Shown here: in pieces, positions 54,835-64,000 of the stretch
How the letters are laid out: each line of letters opens with the position of its first letter
Position numbering within the stretch: the first letter of the stretch is position 1
Source: Cryptomeria japonica
Lineage: Eukaryota > Streptophyta > Pinopsida > Cupressales > Cupressaceae
NCBI RefSeq assembly: GCF_030272615.1
Contig: NC_081408.1
Coordinates: 406,758,889 to 406,822,888, forward strand
DNA length: 64,000 nucleotides
Direction of reading: 5' to 3'
Notes under the pieces: generated by a model
Databases searched by the model: none
Told to the model about the DNA's origin: nothing
Seen by the model: only the letters and a program-made list of their open reading frames with translations
Translations under genes and position numbers: made by a program

Positions 54835-55450
54835 CATTCGAGATGGTATACAAGTTACAAAAGAGTTTTAATAAACTCGATATTTTGAAGAACATTATAT
54901 GTAACTTCTAAGATTTGAATATATATTAAATGTCTACAATTTGAAGTGTAATGAACCCATAGGTAAGATTTGAATATATATTGGATATCTAAGATTTGAA
55001 TATGTCTACAATTTGAAGTAATAAACTCATTAAGTGAAATATGAAATGTGATGTGCATGAGTAAAAAGGAAACTAGCATTCGAGATGGTATACAAGTTAC
55101 AAAAGAGTTTTAATTAAATCAATATTTTGAAAAATATTATATTTCACTTTTAAGATTTGAATATATATTAAATGTCTATAATTTGAAGTGTAATGAATTC
55201 GTAAGTAAGATTTGAATATATATTGGATATCTAAGATTTAAATATGCCTACAATTTGAAGTAATAAACCCATAAGTGAAATATGAAATGTGATGTGCATA
55301 AGTGAAAAAGAAACTAACATTCGAAATGGTATACAAGTTATCAAAGAGTTTTAATAAACTCGACATTTTGAAGAACATTATATGTAACTTTTAAGATTTG
55401 AATGTATATTAAATGTCTACAATTTGAACTCTAAATATATATTGAATATC
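54835..55450. repeat. Tandem repeat, period about 241 bp
   Basis: Units start with CATTCGARATGGTATACAAG at 54,835, 55,077 and 55,318 (spacing 242 and 241). Each unit itself contains two related AAGATTTGAATATATATT phrases. The last unit is incomplete. Confidence 0.85.
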
Positions 55451-55559
55451 AAAGATTTGAATAAGAAGTAATAAAAATGATGTGTGTGATGAACTATTTA
55501 TGAAGATATTTTAAGTATCTAAGATATGAATATGAAATTAAAAAAGTGATTTGAATATG

Positions 55560-56404
55560 AAGTAAAAAAAAAAGTGATGTACGTGTCACACTACATTCCC
55601 TCCACCCACTTTAAAGACTTACGTTCTTTAACATTACGCACACCACTAGGTGTTACAGGCTCACGTTACGAGGTTAAAGCTTTCATTTTTTCTACCGAGA
55701 ATACCTAAACGCCCTCTTTTTATCGTGCTGTCGCATGTGGGATTTCTAAATACCTGCTACGCCCTCCCCTGCATACCTCTTCCTCTTCTGCGCATGTTCA
55801 ATGCCATGGTCTCTTTAATGTTTTATGAAGCTGGACCATAATAACAGTGACCCCTTCCAATTGGGACGGGTATTTGACCCCAGGCTGCCTAATATCTTTT
55901 GGTATTGTGGGTGATGCTTCCCTGCGACTTGCACACTTGTGCAATAAGCTAGTACACGTTGTTCCTTTCAAAAGGTTGAGGGGGCGGTTGAAGCTTCAGC
56001 TCCTCCTCCCTGAGAATGTGACAATGGCAGATGAGTTAAGGATGCACAACACAGGGAAGCACCAAAGATCTTGGCGTCTGCAGGTTTTTATGGAATTGAA
56101 TTAGCTGCAATCAAGATACAGTAGCAACTTGCATTATGTGGTAACTAGTTTCTCACTACAAAGTATGTTGGAGACCATCACAACTTATATCCTGTCCATC
56201 CTCGTTACAGAGGGACGCCAGAAGGACTGAAATTATCCAGGGAAGTAAGTTTAAGGGTTTAGATCAGCCTATAGGGAATGGTGATATTAAACCTTAGTAT
56301 GCGGTTGTAGCAACTTAGGGTTGGAACAACCATTTGTTTGACAAGGATTATGGAGTGTTTCGTAACTTCTATTGAGTTTTTATTTGGCCATGTTTTGCTC
56401 TGTT
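55560..56404. other. No gene recognised
   Basis: More GC-rich than its surroundings. A plus-strand run of 85 codons at 55,847-56,104 is open but not recognised; it could be an exon remnant. Confidence 0.4.
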
Positions 56405-56530
56405 TGCTGATGCTCTCGGTTGTGGTTTTCTGACATTCTTTTTGTTGTTGCTCTCGTTTGTGGTTTTCTGACATTCTGTTTGCTGTTGCTCTCGGTTGTG
56501 ATTTTCTGACATCCTATTGCTCTCAGCCTG
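56405..56530. repeat. 38-bp minisatellite, about three copies
   Basis: GCTCTCGGTTGTGGTTTTCT phrases start at 56,412, 56,450 and 56,488, with a shorter fourth start at 56,519. Confidence 0.85.
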
Positions 56531-56663
56531 CTACAACCTTACGTGGGTGGCTCATGCAAGACTTTTGTTAGTTTCTGGTGTTGTTTTGCTAATGGAAATT
56601 AAGTTACGCCTTATTTGCAGCCTACACCAGCCCTTTGCAATAGTATCCTGCACGTTGTCTGAC

Positions 56664-57300
56664 TCATTGATCAACCCCACAAGATTCTTCTACTCTTGTG
56701 ATTATAAAAAATGCATACAAGTTTCCATAATCATATCTCAGTCCATATTTTTTGTCTAAACTTGTATTGACTGGAACATATGTATCAGTCCCAACTGTAT
56801 AATACTTGTATTTTGTATCAGAAAGTGATACCTTCAGGACATGTTTAACATCAGGACCAGTAATGGACGTATCCCATTCAAGAATTCCCAATGGAGCAAC
56901 GAGATAAAAATTAGGGCACTCCGTTTCTTGAGGAATGGAAAGGGTGCTAATTTTTCGTCCACTCAACAAAATCTTTGCTCATGTAAAGGAGGGCCTTTTC
57001 ATTATGATGTCGATCCTCCTTGTTACCCACAACAATTCTCCATCCCAAGCTAGGCGGTGGTTGGATCTCTCAAAGAGCTACCATTAATTCCATTTTTTGG
57101 AAGTATAATTGGATTCGCAGGGATCAGATGCAGATGCATTTTTAGGAACAACAATATTCTGGACAAACAGGTGACTCAAAAATGCATTCAATATTGAAGA
57201 TGATCCCAAGGCTCTTGCTATGGTGAAAAAGACGATTCTACAGCAGGTTAGGTAAACACTGAGTAGAACCAGAACAAGTGATCTATTCAAAAGACCTTAA
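56664..57300 (-). pseudogene. Acid invertase (GH32 beta-fructofuranosidase) exon remnant
   Basis: Minus-strand translation in shifting frames gives VQNIVVPKNASASDPCESNY (near 57,170), WRIVVGNKEDRHHNEKALLY then [10 protein letters not shown] (near 56,990), [32 protein letters not shown] and [11 protein letters not shown]. These follow the order of plant vacuolar or cell-wall invertases, which split sucrose into glucose and fructose. The WECPDF block, whose Glu is the acid/base catalyst, is changed to TECPNF. It lacks the N-terminal NDPNG region and the C-terminal beta-sandwich. Frameshifts make it a dead fragment. Confidence 0.75.
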
Positions 57301-58633
57301 TGGACAATCTAGCAGAAATGGTGGGTTTGCAAGGTTGAATCTATCTAAAAGATAAAAATCCATGGCACAATCCAACCCCAGCCATGGTCATGCTTGAAAT
57401 TAAGTCAGTCAAAGTAAACTTAGAAATCATTAGGGAAACTTTTTGGAAGAAGCACAGGACCACACACATATTCCTAGCAAAGATGAGGCCATTGAGAATC
57501 AATTTGCTAATACTACCTGGCCTTCATTGTGATTGTGATCCCTGTGAATTTTATATAAGGCCTGTCACGTTTGGGGAAGCTCTTATAGATCTTTACCTCC
57601 TGTTTGATGCAAAGGTCTGGAAGTCTTCAATATTAGGGAGATGGTGGCAATGAAAACTTAAAAAGCAATGTGCCTGCTGCATTTTTGAAATAATGGTGGC
57701 ACTCATATGGATGTTAGGATGATGCTGATGGATGTTAGAATGATGTAGGTGCTTCTAGCTTTTCGAATCGAGCCAGCAATCAAATGATGATGGCGTTATG
57801 ACATTTTCTTTGAATGTGAATTGGCAGATTTTTTTACTGATTCCAAATGGTTTATCATTCAAAGATGAAGGTCCTGCTCACAGCTTCTGTTTCACCAAAC
57901 AAAAAAATATGAATATATCTAACTTTCGCATATAGAACAAAAATAATGACACCCTTAAATTTGGATGCCTGTGAATGTTACATAAATCCTGAAGGGATAT
58001 TTCAATTATCACAAAAAGATGCTTAAGAACAACGAATAGGGGAGAAATCAATCTCCTATTCAAATTGCATTGAATCTTCAAACATGTCCTAAATTAAAAA
58101 TAAAACATCATTTACAATCGTAATTTCATAATATATTCATTTCAATTTGATCAATGCACTAATTATATGTTCATAATTTATTTGTTAAGGTTTCACGAAG
58201 AAATTCTCTCTCATGAATGGATTCTCAAATTCAATTTTTAATTTTCATTCTCTAAAATAATATTTCACATGTTTCTAGCATCATTTAAATCAATCTACCA
58301 TGTATGCAACTTCCAAATTCATCATTCTATCTTTGCCTAGTTTTTAAGCCTCTTCACCACACCAAAAAAAACTAGATTTAATTTCCCAAATTCCATTTAA
58401 GAATTAATATATTCAAAAATAAATTTGAGTGCATTTCCAAATTTATTGTATTCACTTCTCTATGATCCTAGTTTCTCACAATTTGATTCTTCTAATTATT
58501 TTTAAAGTTTCATACTAGCATAATCTAGTTTCTTCAATTGAAAGTAATTATAAATTTTGCATAGAATTCATTCAACATTCACCCATGAGTCTACAATCAC
58601 TCATAATTCATTTAAATACCAATTTGAAGTGTT
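57301..58633. other. AT-rich DNA, nothing recognised
   Basis: A plus-strand 89-codon open stretch at 57,384-57,653 has no recognisable family. The remainder has no coding signal. Confidence 0.45.
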
Positions 58634-58845
58634 TTCTAAAGCATTTCATCGTTAAGAATCTAACCTCTAAAAACAATTTGATGAAGACAAGCAAAACCCT
58701 TGAACAAACACTTAAAGCCTCTCTCAAATCCTTTAACAATTCTAAAGCATTTCATCGTTAAGAATCTAACTTCTAAAAACAATTTGATGAAGACAAGCAA
58801 AACCCTTGAACAAACACTTAAAGCCTCTCTCAAATCCTTTAGCAA
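58634..58845. repeat. 106-bp perfect tandem duplication
   Basis: Two copies, 58,634-58,739 and 58,740-58,845, with about two differences. A recent local duplication. Confidence 0.9.
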
Positions 58846-59233
58846 GCCCTTTCCAACCTCTTGACATTCTAAAGTACTTTCTCACAGCGGTTCAATATTA
58901 GCTGCGAGTATGCATTTAGTGAATAATATGTAATTCAATGTTGTCAATATGTTGTAAAACATCACAACATTCCCTAGTTGCATTTATTTGGAAAAATACC
59001 AAGATCTTGTTACAGTGCATGATAAAATCAAAGAAATGTTAAGTTTTACGATAGAAAGGCCTAGGAGAAGTATTCTATTTGATGATGTTGGTTGCAAGAT
59101 TAATACTATTAATAACAATAAAATATGTCTTTTGATTAAACACATTAATTAATAGGAAGAAAATAAATTAGGTTGAAGTGGTGATTATAGTAGTGTGAAA
59201 GAAGAGTTATCAAACTATTCAAATGGTATATAG

Positions 59234-59248
59234 TTAATAATGAGTTTT
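59234..59248. repeat. LINE C target duplication, left
   Basis: TTAATAATGAGTTTT, identical to 60,716-60,730. Confidence 0.95.
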
Positions 59249-60715
59249 TTCTTTTTATTGAAAATCGAGAGTAACAGTGTTTACAAAAAATTACAAAGAG
59301 GCAATGCCTCAACCACCAAAGTCACTGAGGAAGATATCACCAAGACATAGAAAATCCTATCTATCTATGGAGACTATACAAGTAGAGTGGGTATACAAAA
59401 AACATAAGAAAACAGTGCTCTAGTGTAAAATGTCATCGAAGGAGTCCACCCAGGTGGTCCATCCTTGGGGCCCTTCCATCCAGATCACCTTCTTTTTGTC
59501 TAGAATTGGAGCAAGCATGGCAGTGTGATCAGCATCAAGTATCATGTTGTTGCAAATCTCGATGTGCAGCTTCTTCAAAGCTTCTTTGAAGGAAGATAGG
59601 TTGTTCACGAGCCGCCTCCATTCATAGCCATTCTTCATCTCATATACGAACATGGTAGCGTGCCCATCTCCGAGAAATCTAAGGAGCTTATGTTTTTCCA
59701 CGTTCATGAGAAAACAGACCTGAGAAGCAATTTTAAAGAAGGCGAGTCTACGAAAAGACTTAGTAAGACATCGGGTGTCACCATTGTACCTATCTTCATT
59801 TCTAATTTTCCATATAAACCAAAGGATATAAGAGGATAAAATAAACCAGAACAGATTAGCATCTTTTTTTAACCCAGCAATATGACCAGAAATAATGTTA
59901 AAAACATTCCCATGAATAGGAACAGCAAAACCAAATATTAACCAACCTCCCTGGCGAAAGAAAAGTCAAAGAATATGTGCCTGCAAGTGTCAAGAAGTCT
60001 GCAAATGGAACCCATGTTAGTATTAAACGGATCTTTTCTCAAGGGAAGTCTATCAATAATAAGCTGCCACTTAAAGCACTGTATTTTAGGAGGGATTGGG
60101 CTTTTCCAGATCCGAAGAAAGCATTTTTGCCAAAGATTAACAGATGGATCCAAGTACCACATTACATTAGTATGTTCAATAATAGAATCATCCTTAGAAA
60201 TCAAATCATAAATACTACGGCTCTTGACCTTGGGTAGGGGGAGCCATCTTTCCACTTGAAGGTCAGAAATTTGTGGGAATCCAGGTCAGTAGTGGAGGGC
60301 AGAGCAAGGGTTTCCCAGGCTCTTTTAACCATGAGGTAGGTTCTTTTCTAGGTAGGTGGCAGGTTAAAGGAGGAGCTTAATTCTTCCCAGCTGATCAGTG
60401 TATCATTGTCAAACAAATCCATGAAGTAATTAATACCAGTTCTAGCCCATAGTTTGGCCGAGCAACCTTGGGTAAGGGCAAGAGGTTTATTAGCATGGTA
60501 GAGATTCCACCATATGGATCTTTCCCCATGAAGAACACCATTACTGCTAACACCAGAGTTGTCAACAAGACATCTAACATGTTCCCAAGCCTTCCAAATG
60601 GATCTAAAAACACATGAGCCTTGCACGGAGATAGGAAACCTGCCCGCAACAAGATCAACAAGAGGGAGGGACTTCCAAGATTTAGCATTTTTAGGAACAC
60701 CCCTTTCAATGTTAT
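59249..60715 (-). mobile_element. LINE C, 5'-truncated plant L1 copy
   Basis: The insertion is bounded by the 15-bp direct repeat TTAATAATGAGTTTT. On the minus strand it holds an ORF2 C-terminal part only, and ends in CAATAAAAAGAA (3' tail). A LINE copied by target-primed reverse transcription is typically cut short at its 5' end and flanked by such a duplication. Confidence 0.9.
59420..60709 (-). pseudogene. LINE C ORF2 C-terminal region with zf-RVT
   Basis: 60,709-60,348 encodes KSLPLVDLVAGRFPISVQG then KAWEHVRCLVDNSG and WARTGINYFMDLFDNDTLIS, the post-RT part. 60,255-59,938 encodes the zf-RVT domain (FLRIWKSPIPPKIQCFKWQL, INRLP-like, CRHIFFDFSFA). 59,707-59,420 is the hydrophilic C-terminus. 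Frameshifts separate the pieces. Confidence 0.8.
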
Positions 60716-60730
60716 TTAATAATGAGTTTT
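60716..60730. repeat. LINE C target duplication, right
   Basis: TTAATAATGAGTTTT, identical to 59,234-59,248. Confidence 0.95.
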
Positions 60731-61689
60731 AATAATACTACTATAATAATATAGAGTTGATAAAATTATAAAGAATGCTACTCATCTCTTTGCTTACTAT
60801 AGTATTTTTATTTATTTGGTAAAATAAACTTTGGCTAAGACTTTATAGAGTCTCTAATCTCAAGGGCTTTCACTTAACAATATATCATTTTTAGGTAGGC
60901 TGACTTTGTTAGATAATTTATGTGTTGCAACTTTCATAGGCTATTATTTTGTATCTATTATGAAGCTTAAAAGATTTAAAAGATTTAAAGCTTTATTTTC
61001 TTTCTCAAAAATTGGTATCATTGTAGATTATAATTCTTCATAAAACTTGAATATACTTTTTATATTGGAAAAAGAGTACAAATATGGTTCATACAAATAG
61101 TCTTGATAAAAAAATCAAATAATATAAAACTTCTAAGAAGGGTACATACGATATTAATATCTACTAAAAACTTGCTCACAAGGAGCATATAAGATAACTA
61201 TAATCTAGCTTGAACCCAAAATTCTACAACTCAATATAAAAACTCCACATAATCTAGCTTGAACCCAAAATTCTAAAACTCAATATAAAAAACTCCACAT
61301 AATCTAGATTACTTTTACATATTTTTGAATCTCTTGTTTGGTACCGCAACATGATCTATGTGTTACCGATTTTTCAAGCAAGGCACGTGTTGAATGCTTA
61401 GTGCTAGTAGGGTTTGGTACTATTTGTGATATGCTTAGATTTAATCCAATACTAATTGTTTGGGATTTTGATGCATCTATGTTTGTCTAATATTCTTTCA
61501 AGATCCGACATGTGACACTATTAGATTTTTCAATATGTAGAGGGCTTCATGCGATTTAATGCATCTTCATGTCTTATCTTTTTTTTAGTATTATAGACCA
61601 TATTTACCCTTTACTCTATTAGTGTATTCATAAACCCTGCATTATACGAGACTACAACCTTGCAAATTGATTATATTGAACACTTCATA
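60731..61689. other. AT-rich DNA, no gene
   Basis: No coding signal. It includes the short tandem duplication at 61,201-61,310. Confidence 0.5.
61201..61310. repeat. 49-50 bp tandem duplication
   Basis: TAATCTAGCTTGAACCCAAA units start at 61,201 and 61,250, with a partial third at 61,300. Confidence 0.85.
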
Positions 61690-62110
61690 TGCTTGATGAA
61701 TATTTCTACATTTGGCATACACACTCACAACTCCATTTGTAATATGGTGGAATGGATTTTTTGATAATGTGGGCATGGATTTGCTTACTCTTTGTATTAC
61801 TTGTAAGTGAGTGCAAGCACTAAGGGCAATCTGTTGGGAGAGCTCCTATCAAAGAAATTCCTATTAATGTAAAGGGAAAAAAACAAACTTATTCAATGGG
61901 ATTAGCTATGGGTCCACCTAGGAGAGCACAATTGAATCTATTGAAGTCCATATTCAATTTTTTAATTTTCCTAAGAATTTAAATACCATCAAACACATTT
62001 CCAATGATATCCGACCTCGAAAAAGCAAGGCCATGAGCTTTTCCCTCATCACTATTACTCGTTGCAAATGAGCAACAATATGTTCAAGCCAATACATTTG
62101 GGCTCCAATC
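61690..62110 (-). pseudogene. PPR-related pseudogene copy, best-preserved coding
   Basis: The minus strand between about 61,840 and 61,690 reads ALSACTHLQVIQRVSKSM, then HHITNGVVSVYAKC and NIHQAYEVFN without a stop. This is a clear PLS-type PPR block. The upstream part aligns with the other copies at 42.7 and 54.7 kb and is broken by stops. Confidence 0.7.
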
Positions 62111-64000
62111 ATGGAGTTGGCCCAAAGGGTCATCTAGATTGGATTTGAGCCTCACTTCAACCATGTCATCTTCATACACATTATCACGACACACACACAA
62201 AACATCATATTTAATGCTTATGATAAGCTCCAATAGTCTCTTGCTAGGACCAAATTAATTGACTTCCTCCACCTTCAACACTTTTTTTTCTTCTCATTCA
62301 AATGATGTGTCAAGACTAACGCACAACATAAATGTGCCCAACTTTTCGGTAGTCAGAACAACAAATCCAAAACTATAGTTGATTCTTCAAATTAGTTGCA
62401 AGTGATTAGCGAGAGATGTTTGTTGTAGAGATAGCATCAAGATACATGACTATAAAATTCCACCAAAAACACACTATTTTCACCCTAATAATTAGTAAAA
62501 TATTTGTAATAGAAAAAATCTAAGAGCCCATGCTCAACATAATTTTATTATCTTGTGCCTCAACAAAAATTTCAAAGCCTTTTATACTGGTATTTACACT
62601 ACTCCCACCTTGGTCAACTGTAACTGCTATCATAAAGTAGAGTACTAATTCTTCTCACTAGCTGCTCAATAATTTAATTATTAGACTCACACTTAATCCG
62701 TCACTGCCTTTTTAATATTATTGGCTTCTTATGTACATAATATATTGGTACATAAATGACATATAGTATTTGATCAAAGCTTCAAATTACACAATTCTTG
62801 CAATCTTTAATATTTCTTCTTCTCTAACTTATGTTTTGCATCATCTTAGGGATTGCACAATTTCAAATATTTGGTGGATGGCACTGTCACCAACATTCTT
62901 TGAGCATTTATTTTGACTCTTGATATTTCCAAGGGAGTCAAAGATAACACACTTCAACGTCATGGCATGTGTCCCACTCTGGAATCTTCCAAAAGTTAAA
63001 ATAAAAAATTGGAATGTGCTAAATTATGTCAATGATTGGGTGAAAATATAGGCTTTTCATATATACAAAATTCTTGATAGTTCTATATTTATTGTTTGTT
63101 AACAAAAACCTAGAATGTGGACTAAATTAGTCCTATTTTTACTTCTAATATCAGTTAGATGTGGAGAGGTTGGATTTGAATTAGTCTTTGCTGGATAAAC
63201 AATGCTAACATTCAATAATTACTTGGTCTTCATGCATACAATACAATTAAAGTAAATTATTTGGGATGCCTATTTTTTGGTGAATGCGAGCTGAGCTTCT
63301 ATTTCAGTAACTTTTTGGCCCATAATTAATTAGAATTTATAATCCATTTATGCTAAAAATTAATGAAGTGGTAAACAAAAATGTAAAGAAGGGTATTCAT
63401 CTCTTACCTATTTTCCTAGGCCAACATCGCCTATATTTATATTTCCATGGTGTCACTATGGGTGTATACTTGTTTTTTCCTAGATAGCTAAGATGAGTAA
63501 CAAACATTGATTGTTAAGCACACAAATTTTTACTTTCATTTTTTAAGACATTTGTATCTTTCAATATAAACAAGGAAAAAAGTGCACAAATTCATAAATA
63601 TGCAACCATCACCAAGAGAATTTATAATGACTCTTAGAGTAAGGAGAGACTATTTAAGGAAGGATATCAGGGCATGGTACTGCAATTGCATATCGTAGAA
63701 TTATAATATGCAAAAACTCAAGATCTATCAAGCTTTAAAAAATATATAATTTTGGAAAATATAGAAAAGCAGTCAATACCTCAAATTGAGACCCTAGATG
63801 ATTAAGATTAGCCTTGAAAAAGTGTCGAGAATTACATTGGCATCACACTCAACTCTTTAAGACTCTTCTCCACATGAAATTTCAAATCAAGCACACTCCT
63901 AGGTCAAAAATTATGGCCTTCAAGAGTCCTTGCATTTGTTTGTAACTCTAGTGGGTTGTTAATGGTTATTTGTATAGAAAAATAAGTCCCTGAGAAGATT
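62111..64000. other. AT-rich DNA to the window end, nothing recognised
   Basis: No ORF, LTR terminus or clear repeat unit could be supported. Confidence 0.5.

Noticed and set aside
54835-55450. Possible CRISPR-like array
   Set aside because: Repeats are 241 bp, contiguous and degenerate without unique spacers, in a plant-type sequence.

Overview
The window looks like intergenic, repeat-dominated nuclear DNA of a seed plant with a large genome. A conifer or other gymnosperm fits best: long, old, nested Ty3/gypsy elements of the Tat type, several decayed L1-like LINEs and pseudogene debris, with no intact host gene. This placement is inference; no ribosomal, organellar or tRNA gene was found.

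Layout. (1) 1-4.5 kb, minus strand: part of a very long LTR that carries a roughly 1,000-codon open reading frame of unknown function. It has displaced or interrupted a LINE (LINE A, 4.5-7.8 kb, minus). (2) 8.2-8.8 kb: pentatricopeptide-repeat (PPR) debris, minus. (3) 9.7-12.1 kb: a decayed ORF of unknown family with a LINE-like 3' tail, minus. (4) 12.1-18.3 kb: a nearly complete but mutated plant L1 (LINE B, minus; ORF1 end, endonuclease, RT, zf-RVT, RNase H). It is split at 15,756-17,186 by a solo LTR with a perfect 5-bp target duplication and an almost perfect 186-bp inverted duplication across its left edge. (5) 20.3-31.0 kb: a badly decayed plus-strand Tat element ordered gag, PR, G-patch-like linker, RT, gRH, aRH, IN, followed by a polypurine tract and a 3' LTR. 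(6) 32,162-41,649: a structurally complete non-autonomous element (two 1.26-kb LTRs, tRNA-Trp-type PBS, gag plus protease, no RT or IN, PPT, TSD ATTTG). A second solo LTR (37,803-39,420) sits inside its ORF. (7) 42,991-54,025: a structurally complete autonomous-type Tat element (two 2.17-kb LTRs, tRNA-Arg-type PBS, gag, PR, aRH, RT, gRH, IN, TSD AAACC). (8) 54-62 kb: a degenerate repeat array with PPR-derived sequence, an invertase (GH32) exon remnant, a 5'-truncated LINE with a 15-bp TSD, and AT-rich DNA with no recognisable gene to the end.

Most interesting. The LTR at the left edge contains a whole large ORF. The LTRs of the 43-54 kb element carry the same ORF reduced by one large internal deletion, with N-terminal and C-terminal parts fused. 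So a gene-sized ORF appears to reside in the U3 region of this Tat family and to have been lost stepwise. In addition, the 43-54 kb element has its archaeal-type RNase H between protease and RT, whereas the 20-31 kb element has it between the gypsy RNase H and integrase. All domain calls were made by eye from translations, without database searches.
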